Shown here: positions 45,323-55,277 of the stretch, piece after piece
Layout: every line of letters starts with the position of its first letter
How positions within the stretch are numbered: the first letter of the stretch is position 1
Assembly (NCBI GenBank): GCA_965246835.1
Contig: CBDFFQ010000002.1
Span: 186,001 to 250,000, forward strand
Direction of reading: 5' to 3'
Length of the DNA: 64,000 nt
Origin: JANPPS01 sp965246835
GTDB taxonomy: Bacteria; Pseudomonadota; Alphaproteobacteria; Acetobacterales; Acetobacteraceae
Position numbers and translations under genes: made by a program
Notes under the pieces: model-generated
What the model saw: the letters and a program-made list of their open reading frames with translations, nothing else
The model's database searches: none
What the model was told of the DNA's origin: nothing

Positions 45323-45363
45323 AAACGGCGTAGGACAGCGTTTCACCCTTCGCCGGAAGATCC

Positions 45364-47139
45364 ATGACCGAGTTGCTCGACCGTTTGAAGTCTGCCGTAT
45401 CGGCCTCCGCCCGGTTGCGCCGCGCGATCGAGCAGGCGGATGCCGGGCAGGGGCGCGAGGCGTTCCCCGTGCTGGCCAAGGCGGCGCAGCGCGGGGATGT
45501 GGAGGCGCAATACCGTGTGGGCCGCGCCTATATCGACGGCGCCGGGGTGCCGCCCAGCCGCACCACGGCCGCGATCTGGCTGGAGCGCGCGGCGGAGGCC
45601 GGGAAGGTCGAGGCGCAATCCGTCCTGGCGGCGCTGTATCTGACCGGGTTCAGCGCGCCGGACGGGCCGAGTTCCGGCACGTTGTTCAACGAGCCCGCGA
45701 CCGGGGAGCCCGATTTCCCACGGGCGCTGCACTGGGGCAAGCGCGCCGCCGAGGCCGGGTCCGCGGATGCGATGGCGTTGGTCGGCTACATCCTGACGTC
45801 CGGCCCCGATGCGGACCGGGACCTTCCGGCGGCTGACGAATGGTATCGCAAATCGGCGGCGCAGGGATCGGCGCAGGGATCCCTGGGCTATGCCCTCGCG
45901 CTCCTGCGGCAGCCGCAATCGGATGAGGTGAAGCGGCAGGCGGCGGCGGAGATGACGAAGGCGGCGACGGCCGGGCTGCCGCTGGCGATGTTCCTGCTGG
46001 GTGAGATGACGGCGTCGGGCGTGGGCGTCGAGAAGGATTTGGCGGCGGCGGCGCAGCTCTACCGGCAGGCGGCGGAGCGGAATGTGCGGTCCGGTCAGGC
46101 GCGCTGGGGTCTGGCGTTGATGGAGGGAAAGGGCGTCGAGCGGGATCCCGTGAATGGCGAGTCCTGGCTGCGCCGGGCGGCGCTGGCGGGCGATGCCGAG
46201 GCTGCGGCGATGGTGGGTGACCTCTATGCGAGGGGCGGCGATCTCCCGCCCAATTATGCCGAAGCGGCGGCCTGGTTTACCCGCGCCGCCGAGCAGGGGC
46301 ATGGGGCGGCGGCCCGGGCCCTGGGCATGCTGTATCTGACCGGGGCCGGGGTGGCGCGCGATCCCGACCAGGCGGCCGCCTGGTTCCGCACGGCCGCCGA
46401 ACGCGGGGACAAGTCGTCGCAGGCAGACCTCGCCAATCTGGCGCTGACCGGTGTCGGCGAACCCGAGGACCGCGTGCGCACCCGCGAATGGTTCGAGGCG
46501 GCGGCCGCATCGGGGGACCTGGTGGCGGCGTTCAACTTCGGCGTCTGCCTGGCCGAAGGCGTGGGCGTGGAGCGGGATGATGTGCGGGCCGCGCATTGGC
46601 TGCGCCGGGCGGCCGAGGGCGTGATCAACGCGCAGTATTGGTATGGCCGCATGTTGGCCGATGGTCGGGGCGTCGAGGCCGATCCGGCGGGCGGCCGCGC
46701 CTGGATCGCGCGCGCGGCGGAGGCCGGGATGGTCGATGCGCAGGTGGCGCTGGCGGAGATGATGGTGAACGGCCGCGGCGGCGCGCGCGACCATGCCGGG
46801 GCGCAGACCTGGTTCCAGCAGGCGGCCGACAAGGGCCATGTGGGGGCGCAGTTCGCGCTGGGCGCGCTGCTGGGCGGCGGGCATGACGTGCCGGTCGATC
46901 GGGTGGCGGCGCAGCGCTGGTTCCGCGTGGCGGCGGAGAAGGGGCATCCCTATGCGTGCTTGATGCTGGGCCGCTATCTGTCGCGCTCGCTGGCCGGCGA
47001 ACACGATCCCGAGCAAGCCGGGCGATACCTCGAGATGGCCCGGGCGGCGGGGATCAAGGAGGCGGAGCGCGACCTCGCCCATCTCGCCGAGGCCGGTTTG
47101 CCGCAGCCTGCCGGGGGACAGCCCGCCGCCGCTTCGTGA
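45364..47139 (+). CDS. Sel1-like repeat protein
   Basis: A 591-residue protein made almost entirely of about 14 Sel1-type repeats of 36 residues (pattern A-x2-LG-x2-Y-x2-G-x-GV-x2-D-x2-A-x-W-x2-AA-x2-G). A short helical N-terminus precedes them. There is no signal peptide or membrane segment, so it is probably cytoplasmic. Sel1 solenoids mediate protein-protein contacts. It overlaps the glycosyltransferase gene in a GTGA junction and follows the secretion genes by 41 bases. It may act as a scaffold for glycosylation or export; this is an inference. Confidence 0.9.
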   Translation: MTELLDRLKSAVSASARLRRAIEQADAGQGREAFPVLAKAAQRGDVEAQYRVGRAYIDGAGVPPSRTTAAIWLERAAEAGKVEAQSVLAALYLTGFSAPDGPSSGTLFNEPATGEPDFPRALHWGKRAAEAGSADAMALVGYILTSGPDADRDLPAADEWYRKSAAQGSAQGSLGYALALLRQPQSDEVKRQAAAEMTKAATAGLPLAMFLLGEMTASGVGVEKDLAAAAQLYRQAAERNVRSGQARWGLALMEGKGVERDPVNGESWLRRAALAGDAEAAAMVGDLYARGGDLPPNYAEAAAWFTRAAEQGHGAAARALGMLYLTGAGVARDPDQAAAWFRTAAERGDKSSQADLANLALTGVGEPEDRVRTREWFEAAAASGDLVAAFNFGVCLAEGVGVERDDVRAAHWLRRAAEGVINAQYWYGRMLADGRGVEADPAGGRAWIARAAEAGMVDAQVALAEMMVNGRGGARDHAGAQTWFQQAADKGHVGAQFALGALLGGGHDVPVDRVAAQRWFRVAAEKGHPYACLMLGRYLSRSLAGEHDPEQAGRYLEMARAAGIKEAERDLAHLAEAGLPQPAGGQPAAAS

Positions 47140-50060
47140 CGGGCCGCGCTGGCACTCCGAACGAGTCACTGGCGGACATCCGTGCCCGGGCGGAGCGGCG
47201 GCGCACCCGCACGCGGGACGAGATGTGGCACGAGCTGGTGCTGGATGCCTGGCGGCGCAGCCAGGCCGCGACGACGCCGGAGGACAGGCTGCGATGGCTC
47301 GCCCGCGCCAACCGGCTGCTGCCGAGCGATGGCATGGTGGCGCTGGCCTATGCGTCGGCGCTGATGGAGGGGGGGGAGCCGGCCCGGGCGGCGGGGCTGT
47401 TCGCCGGGTTGGCCGCCCGGCACGGGTTGCACGATGCCTGGGCGGGCCTCGCCGTGTGCTGCCGCCAGCTGGGCAACGGGGCGGGGGCTCTGGCCGCGAC
47501 CGAGAGCCTGCTGCGCAGCCACGTGCCGACGCCGGTTGCGATGGAGCTGGCGGCGCTGGTGGCCGCGGAGGCCGCCCGGCCCGGCTGGTGCGGCCTGACC
47601 TTGGATGGCGAGCTGCGCGTGCAGGCGGCCAAGCGGCCTTCGGTATGGCTGGACGAAACGGCGATCCGGCCGCGCTGGACGGCGACGGGCGCGCAGTTGC
47701 CCGAGGGCTGGCGGCAGGCGAGCCAAATCCATTCGCGACTCGACGGGCGAGACCTCCTTGGCAGCCCGTTGCCGGTTGCCGTGATCACCCGGCTGGAGGG
47801 CGTGGTCACGGCCGAGGCGGACGGGCTGGCGGGCTGGGCGTGGCATCCGGCGGATCCCGGGCGGGACCCGGTGCTCACGATCGAGACCGCCGGTCAGGCG
47901 GTGACGGTGGTGGCGGCCGAGGCAGCTGACGTGCAGCTGGATCGCCCGTTCGCCCGCCCGCGGCGGTTTGCCTGGCCGGCGAACGCTCCCGCCACGGTCC
48001 GCGGCCCCGATGGACGCGACCTGCTGGGGAGCCCGTGCGACCCGGGGCTCGAGCGCCGGACCGCCGCTTCCGTGTTGCGCCACCTGCCGTCGCCGGCGCC
48101 GCCACTCTGGGCGGATCTGGCCCGGCCCACGCCTGCGGCCCGGCCCCGGCGCGCGGCGGTGGATGTGGTGATCCCCGTGTATCGTGGCCTCCATCACACC
48201 ATGGCCTGCCTCGATGCCGTGCTGGCCACCGTGCCGCGCACGACCGGGATCGTGGTGGTGGAGGATGCGTCGCCCGAGCCGGCGCTGGTCGCGGCTTTGC
48301 AGGCAGCGGCGGCAACGGGGCGCATCCGGCTGATCCGGCAGGCGCGGAATCTGGGGTTTCCCGGGACAGTGAATGCCGGGCTGCGCGCCTGTGCCGGGCG
48401 GGATGTGGTGGTGCTCAACAGCGACACGCTGGTGCCGCCGGGCTGGCTCGGCCGGTTGCGCGCGGCGGCGTATGCGGCGCCCGATATCGGCACGGTCACG
48501 CCGCTGTCCAATGACGCGACGATCCTGAGCTACCCGGCGCTCGATGGCGGCAACCCGGTGCCGGACCTGGCGGAGACGCAAGCAGTGGACGCGTTGGCGC
48601 AGGCGGTGAATGGCGCCGGGGTGACCGACATTCCGACCGGGGTCGGGTTCTGCCTGTATGTCAGGCGGGATTGCCTCGACCAGGTGGGGCCGCTGCGGGA
48701 GGATTGCTTTGCGCAGGGCTATGGCGAGGAGAATGATTTCTGCCTGCGTGCCTGGCATCTGGGCTGGCGCAGCGTGGCGGCACCGGGGGTGTTCGTGGCG
48801 CATGTCGGCGGGCAATCCTTCGGCGGCGCGCGGCAGCATCTCATGCGGCGCAACATCGCCGGGCTGAACCGGCTGCATCCCGGGTATGACGATCGGATCG
48901 CGGCCTACCTGGCGGACGATTCGCTGACGGCGGTCCGGCGGCGTATGGATGCGGCGCGGTGGGAGGCGGCGCGGGATGGCCGGCCCGCGGTGGTGATCGT
49001 CACCCATGCCGGCGGCGGCGGGGTGGACCGGGTGGTCGCGATGCGGGAGGCGCAGCTGGCCGGGGAGGGGCGCCGGGCTATCGTGCTGCGGCCCGCGCCC
49101 GGCGGATGCGCGGTCGCGGACACGGCGTTCCCGAACCTCCGCTACGCCGTGCCGCGGGAGCTGCCGCTGCTGGCCGCATTGTTGTCGGGCAACCGTCCGG
49201 AGCATGTCGAGCTGCATCACCGGCTGGGGCATCAGCCGGAGATCACCGGGCTCGCGGCGGCGCTCGGCATTCCGGTCGAGGTTTATGTCCATGACTACGC
49301 CTGGTTTTGCCAGCGCATCGCTCTGGTGGGGACGGAGGGGCGGTATTGCGGGGAGCCCGACATCCAGGGCTGCATCGACTGCATCGCCGATCTCGGCACC
49401 ATGCTGACGGAGGAAATCTCGGTGCCGGCGCTGGTGCAGCGATCGGCGGCCGATCTCGGGCTGGCCCGGCGCGTGACCGCCCCTTCGAACGACGCGGCGG
49501 CCCGGATCGCGCGGCACTTCCCGGGCGTCAGTCCCGTGGTGACGGCGTGGGAGGATGATGCCGCCTGGCCCGCCCTGGCGCCGATGCCGCTTCAGGCGAT
49601 CCGCCGGATCTGCGTGGTGGGCGCGATCGGGCGGGAGAAGGGGTATGATGTGCTGCTCGGCTGCGTCAGGGATGCGCGGGACCGGTCTTTGCCGATCGAG
49701 TTCGTGGTGGTGGGCTACACGGCGGACGATGTGCGGCTGCTGGATGCCGGGCCCGTGCAGATCACGGGCGAGTATCGGGACGATGAGGCGGTGGCGCTGA
49801 TTGAGGCGCAGGGGTCCGCGCTGGCGTTCATCCCCTCGATCTGGCCGGAGACGTGGTGCTATGCGCTGAGCCGGGCGTGGGAGGCCGGGCTGGCGGCGGC
49901 AGCGTTCGACCTCGGCGCGCCGGCGGAGCGGATCCGGGCGACGGGGCGGGGCTGGCTGCTGCCGTTGGGCTTGCGGCCCGCGGCGGTGAACGATGCGCTG
50001 CTGCGCCTGGCCCCGCTTGCACCGGTCCGAGGCGCGCGGCATAGGGAGCGCACGAATTAG
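47136..50060 (+). CDS. Large glycosyltransferase, GT2 plus GT4-like domains
   Basis: A 974-residue protein. Residues 1-140 look like TPR-type helices (AYASALMEGGEPARAAGLFAGL). Two short repeated phrases follow, both containing GRDLLGSP. Residues about 340-600 are a GT2 domain with VDVVIPVYRGLHHT, NLGFPGTVNAGL and the metal motif NSDT. Residues 615-970 form a GT4-like half with THAGGGGVDRVV, IRRICVVGAIGREKGYDVLLG and FIPSIWPETWCYALSRAWE. The GTG at 47136 overlaps the Sel1 stop. It would transfer two sugars or build a glycan. The neighbours suggest glycosylation of the exported or surface protein. Confidence 0.88.
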   Translation: MTGRAGTPNESLADIRARAERRRTRTRDEMWHELVLDAWRRSQAATTPEDRLRWLARANRLLPSDGMVALAYASALMEGGEPARAAGLFAGLAARHGLHDAWAGLAVCCRQLGNGAGALAATESLLRSHVPTPVAMELAALVAAEAARPGWCGLTLDGELRVQAAKRPSVWLDETAIRPRWTATGAQLPEGWRQASQIHSRLDGRDLLGSPLPVAVITRLEGVVTAEADGLAGWAWHPADPGRDPVLTIETAGQAVTVVAAEAADVQLDRPFARPRRFAWPANAPATVRGPDGRDLLGSPCDPGLERRTAASVLRHLPSPAPPLWADLARPTPAARPRRAAVDVVIPVYRGLHHTMACLDAVLATVPRTTGIVVVEDASPEPALVAALQAAAATGRIRLIRQARNLGFPGTVNAGLRACAGRDVVVLNSDTLVPPGWLGRLRAAAYAAPDIGTVTPLSNDATILSYPALDGGNPVPDLAETQAVDALAQAVNGAGVTDIPTGVGFCLYVRRDCLDQVGPLREDCFAQGYGEENDFCLRAWHLGWRSVAAPGVFVAHVGGQSFGGARQHLMRRNIAGLNRLHPGYDDRIAAYLADDSLTAVRRRMDAARWEAARDGRPAVVIVTHAGGGGVDRVVAMREAQLAGEGRRAIVLRPAPGGCAVADTAFPNLRYAVPRELPLLAALLSGNRPEHVELHHRLGHQPEITGLAAALGIPVEVYVHDYAWFCQRIALVGTEGRYCGEPDIQGCIDCIADLGTMLTEEISVPALVQRSAADLGLARRVTAPSNDAAARIARHFPGVSPVVTAWEDDAAWPALAPMPLQAIRRICVVGAIGREKGYDVLLGCVRDARDRSLPIEFVVVGYTADDVRLLDAGPVQITGEYRDDEAVALIEAQGSALAFIPSIWPETWCYALSRAWEAGLAAAAFDLGAPAERIRATGRGWLLPLGLRPAAVNDALLRLAPLAPVRGARHRERTN

Positions 50061-50098
50061 CGCCGGTCCGGCGCGGCAATCAACCAAGCGAGACCCCC

Positions 50099-51061
50099 AT
50101 GTCCGACCGGAAGCAGGCGCCCCAAACCCAGCAGGCGATCACGGAACTGAAGGTGTCCGGCCATTTGATGGCGCTGGATGCCGGGGTGTTCTGCGTGTTC
50201 AACCAGCCGGGCTCGGCGCCGCCGGACGGGGCCACGGGCCTGCCGGGCGTGCGGATCACCACGGCGCCGTCGGCGAACGGGTATCCGGGGCATGTCAGCG
50301 TGGTGGGGTTCGGCGCCGATGGCTGGGTGGGCGGGTCCGCCGATGCCGCGCTGATCCGCGTGACGGGTGGCCCGGCGCAGGTCCTGGTCACGGTGTATCA
50401 GGCGGCCGATACCGCGCATGAGGCGCCCAAGCTGCAATTCATCCGCCTGACGGAGCCGCCGGCCCAAGCGCCTGCGCCGAAGCCGGCACCCCAACAAGCA
50501 GCGATCTCCGCCACCCCGCCGGCGATCGAGGTGGCGGCGCACATCGCCGGCCAGGGCGATCTGGTCGGCCGCCTCGGCGACTGGATGGGCGAGCCCGGCA
50601 GCAAGCGGCAGGTCGAAGGCTTCGGCATCGCGCCCACCGAAGAGAGCGGGATCACCGCCAGCGATCTCGAATACCAGGCCGTGCTAGGGCGTGGCTGGCT
50701 GTCGCCCTGGGCGGAGGGCGGTCAGTTCTGCGGCAGCCGCGGCATGTCCCTCCCGATCCTCGGCCTGCGGGTCCGGCTCAAGGGCGATGCGGCGCAGACC
50801 CATGTGGCGCGGGTGAGTGCCACGTTCGTGGACGGCGCCAAGGCCGGGCCGGTGACGGATGGATCGTCCTGCGAGGCGCCGAGCCTGGCGGCGCTCGAGG
50901 CGTTCCGGGTGGAGATCATGCCGGCGGGTGGCGCGAAGCCGGCTGGGAAGCCCATGACCAAGGCTGCGCCGGCAAAGGGTAAGGCCGCCCCGGCGGCGGC
51001 GGCCCCGAAGACGCCGGCCAAGCCGGCCAAGCGCACGCCCGCCACGACCCGCCGGCGCTGA
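50099..51061 (+). CDS. Unknown protein with ChW-like domain and basic Lys/Ala/Pro tail
   Basis: A 320-residue protein with no signal peptide. Residues 1-125 form a beta-rich domain ending before a Pro/Ala linker (PPAQAPAPKPAPQQ). Residues about 160-280 contain EYQAVLGRGWLSPWAEGGQF and GMSLPILGLRVRLKG, which recall the hydrophobic-W (ChW) repeat of surface proteins. The last 40 residues are almost only Lys, Ala, Pro, Thr and Arg, like histone H1 tails. It lies between two glycosyltransferase genes of the secretion cluster. The role is unknown; export through the neighbouring type I system is one possibility. Confidence 0.6.
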   Translation: MSDRKQAPQTQQAITELKVSGHLMALDAGVFCVFNQPGSAPPDGATGLPGVRITTAPSANGYPGHVSVVGFGADGWVGGSADAALIRVTGGPAQVLVTVYQAADTAHEAPKLQFIRLTEPPAQAPAPKPAPQQAAISATPPAIEVAAHIAGQGDLVGRLGDWMGEPGSKRQVEGFGIAPTEESGITASDLEYQAVLGRGWLSPWAEGGQFCGSRGMSLPILGLRVRLKGDAAQTHVARVSATFVDGAKAGPVTDGSSCEAPSLAALEAFRVEIMPAGGAKPAGKPMTKAAPAKGKAAPAAAAPKTPAKPAKRTPATTRRR

Positions 51062-51089
51062 CCGGCCGGCACCGGCCGGCTGCCGCGCC

Positions 51090-52322
51090 ATGCGGTTCTT
51101 GTTCGTCCATCAGAACTTCCCGGGCCAATACCTGCATCTGCTGCGCTACCTCACCGGGTTGCGCCGGCATGAGCTGATGTTCATCACGGAGGCGAACCCC
51201 AACACGATCGCGGGGGTCCGCAAGGTCACCTATGGCAAGCCGCCCCCGCTGTCGGACACGACCTATCCGGATGCGCAGGAGTTCGAGCAGGCGCTGGTGC
51301 GCGCGCAGATGGTGGCGCAGACCGCGCGGCAGTTGAAGGAGCTTGGCTTCACGCCCGACATCATCATCGGCCACCATGGCTGGGGCGAGCTGCTCAATAT
51401 CGAGGATGTCTGGCCCGGTGTTCCCGTGCTCGGCTACTACGAGTTTTTCTACACGATCTACGGCCTCGATGTCGGGTTCGACCCGGAGTTTCCGACGCCG
51501 GCGGACTTGCTGCCGCGGGTGCGGGCGAAGAACGCGGTGAACCTGCTGGCGCTCAACAATCCCGGCCAGGGCCAGACGCCGACGCGCTTCCAGCACGAGA
51601 CCTATCCGCCCTGGGCGCGGGAGAAGATCGATGTGCTGTCCGAGGGCGTGTGGCTGAACGTCTGCCAGCCGGACCCGGCTTCGGCGACCCGCCCCTTCGT
51701 GCTGAACGGGTTTGCCGTGGCGCCGCACGAAAAGCTGGTGACGTTCGTGGCGCGCGACCTCGAGCCCTATCGCGGCTTCCATGTGTTCATGCGGGCACTC
51801 CCGGCGCTGCTGCGGGCGCGGCCGGACCTGAAGGTGGTGCTGGTGGGGGCGGACGGCGTGAGCTACGGCGCGCGCATCCTGAACACCACGTGGCGCGAAT
51901 ACATGATGGGCGAAGTCGGCCACGACCTGGATGCGGACCGGGTCTTGTTCGCCGGGCGGATCGACTACGACGATTATGTTCGGATGCTGCAGCGATCGGA
52001 TGCGCATGTGTATCTGACCTACCCGTTCGTGGCCTCCTGGTCGTTGCGGGAGGCCTTGGCCTGCGGCTGCGTGGTGGTGGGCAGCGACACGGCGCCGGTG
52101 CGGGAATTCGTGCAGGATGGGGTCACGGGCCTGCTGACCCCGTTCCTGGAGCCCGGCCGGCTGGTGGAGCAAGTGCTGCGAGTCCTGGAAGACCAGGAGC
52201 TGGCCATGGGATTGCGGGCCGGCGCCCGGGCCTATGCGGAGCGGAACCTGCGCATGGCCGACCATATCGACGGGTTCGACCGGTTGATCACCGGGCTGAC
52301 CGGGCAATCCTTCAACGCGTGA
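51090..52322 (+). CDS. GT4-family glycosyltransferase
   Basis: A 410-residue GT-B glycosyltransferase. The N-terminal domain begins MRFLFVHQNFPGQYLHLLRYL. The C-terminal donor-binding domain has FVARDLEPYRGFHVFMRALP, VLFAGRIDYDDYVRMLQRSD and SWSLREALACGCVVVGSDTAPVRE, the E-x7-E type nucleotide-sugar site. The family uses activated sugars to extend glycans. It stands 28 bases after the ChW-like gene and 15 bases before the rhodanese gene, so it is in the same operon. The acceptor is unknown. Confidence 0.92.
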   Translation: MRFLFVHQNFPGQYLHLLRYLTGLRRHELMFITEANPNTIAGVRKVTYGKPPPLSDTTYPDAQEFEQALVRAQMVAQTARQLKELGFTPDIIIGHHGWGELLNIEDVWPGVPVLGYYEFFYTIYGLDVGFDPEFPTPADLLPRVRAKNAVNLLALNNPGQGQTPTRFQHETYPPWAREKIDVLSEGVWLNVCQPDPASATRPFVLNGFAVAPHEKLVTFVARDLEPYRGFHVFMRALPALLRARPDLKVVLVGADGVSYGARILNTTWREYMMGEVGHDLDADRVLFAGRIDYDDYVRMLQRSDAHVYLTYPFVASWSLREALACGCVVVGSDTAPVREFVQDGVTGLLTPFLEPGRLVEQVLRVLEDQELAMGLRAGARAYAERNLRMADHIDGFDRLITGLTGQSFNA

Positions 52323-52337
52323 GCAAGGGGCAGGAAC

Positions 52338-52748
52338 ATGGTCGAGAACGTGGCACCGCGGCAGGTCTGGGAGGCGCTTCGCACCGATCCCTCGGCGCAG
52401 ATGGTCGATGTGCGCACGGATGCGGAGTGGATGTATGTCGGCCTGGCCGATTTGTCGGAGGCGGGGAAGGAGCCGGTGCTGATCCCGTGGCAGCTATTTC
52501 CGTCGGGCCAGGTGAACGGCGCCTTCGTTGAGCAGATGCGGGCAGCCGGCCTCACGCCCGCGCACAAGGTGTATTTCCTGTGCCGGAGCGGGGTGCGGAG
52601 CCTGGCCGCGGCGCAGGCGGCGGCGCAGGCCGGGTTCCCCCACGTGTTCAACATCGCCGACGGGTTCGAGGGGCCACCGGATGGGGAGGCGCATCGCGGC
52701 CAGGTGGCGGGCTGGAAGGCGGAGGGGCTTGCCTGGCTGCAGCGCTGA
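52338..52748 (+). CDS. Rhodanese-like sulfurtransferase
   Basis: A 136-residue single-domain rhodanese. The active-site loop is CRSGVRS with Cys82. The substrate Asp/Arg pair lies in MVDVRTDAEW, and the C-terminal part contains VFNIADGFEGPPDG. It would carry a persulfide sulfur. There is no signal peptide. A GGGGCAGGA ribosome region precedes the ATG. It is the last gene of the glycosyltransferase run, but its link to the cluster is unclear. Confidence 0.92.
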   Translation: MVENVAPRQVWEALRTDPSAQMVDVRTDAEWMYVGLADLSEAGKEPVLIPWQLFPSGQVNGAFVEQMRAAGLTPAHKVYFLCRSGVRSLAAAQAAAQAGFPHVFNIADGFEGPPDGEAHRGQVAGWKAEGLAWLQR

Positions 52749-52818
52749 GAATCGTCGCTGATCGATCCAGGAACAGGTAGTCCCGACCTTCGCGGTGCGT
52801 TCCATCCACCGCCTACCC

Positions 52819-52847
52819 CGTCACTCCGGGTCAAGCCCGGGGTGACG
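52819..52847. repeat. Dispersed palindrome (CGTCACCCCGGG type)
   Basis: CGTCACTCCGGG (52819-52830) and CCCGGGGTGACG (52836-52847) pair with one mismatch around a TCAAG loop. This is a common alphaproteobacterial intergenic element. It lies in the 206-base gap after the rhodanese gene, which holds no gene, and may terminate that operon. Confidence 0.75.
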
Positions 52848-52954
52848 CCTGACTGCCTGAACCGCGCCTCGATAGGGGCACCGCTCGGGGCGATACGGAT
52901 CAACAGCGACGGTTTCTTCAAACATTACAACGCCTTAAAAGGCTTGATGTCGTG

Positions 52955-53044
52955 TGGCGGAGAGAGTGGGATTCGAACCCACGGTACGCTTGCACGCACA
53001 CACGCTTTCCAAGCGTGCGCCTTAAGCCGCTCGGCCATCTCTCC
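52955..53044 (-). tRNA. tRNA-Ser (anticodon GGA)
   Basis: A 90-base class II cloverleaf on the minus strand, from 53044 to 52955. The acceptor is GGAGAGA/TCTCTCC, the anticodon arm is ACGCT-TGGAAAG-CGT-like with GGA in the loop, a long variable arm (GTGCGTGCAAGCGTAC) is present, the T-loop is TTCGAAT, and CCA is encoded. Confidence 0.96.
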
Positions 53045-53070
53045 GGCGCGCCGTCTGTAGCATCGCCGTC

Positions 53071-53435
53071 TTAGCTCGTCACGGGGGCTTTCGGGCAAGA
53101 GCTGTAGATCAGCGCCGGGTCCGGGCGTTCGCGGCCCCAATAGCCTTCGAAGCATTGGCGGGCGGGGAAGAATTGCAGGCGGAGCTGGCCTTCGCCGTAG
53201 CGGTCGCGCCAATGGAACAGGGCGATGTGGCAGCCCTCGTCGCCCAGGGGCTCCAGCACGCCCTCCACGTCACGGCCGTTCTCGTGCAGCAGGAAGCGGC
53301 CGGCGAGGCCCTTTTCCGTCTCCTCGATCCAGGTCTCGGCACTCTGGGCACCGGTGCTGCGGACGTCACCGCGGTAGTGGCCGACCACCTCCGCGTGCCA
53401 GGCCGCGCAGGCGGCGAGGGCGACGGCGGTGAGCA

Positions 53436-53436
<1 letters not shown>
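53071..53436 (-). CDS. Small exported protein, unknown
   Basis: A 121-residue protein with a short N-terminal signal-like segment (MLTAVALAACAAW). The LAAC sequence could be a lipobox. The body contains AETWIEETEKGLAGRFLLHE and CHIALFHWRDRYGEGQLRLQF, a beta-rich pattern with several Trp/Tyr and paired Cys. I do not recognise the family. The start shares one base with the lepA stop (TGATG), so it is translationally coupled to lepA. The longer in-frame opening lies inside lepA. Confidence 0.65.
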
Positions 53437-55241
<1,805 letters not shown>

Positions 55242-55277
55242 GGCATCGACATAGGGTGTTCTCGCGAGAAAGTCAGG

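Noticed and set aside
47166..50087. 973-codon minus-strand open frame opposite the large glycosyltransferase
   Set aside because: The plus-strand frame carries full GT2 and GT4 motifs and is coupled to its neighbours. The opposite frame is Arg/Pro/Gln-rich without motifs.
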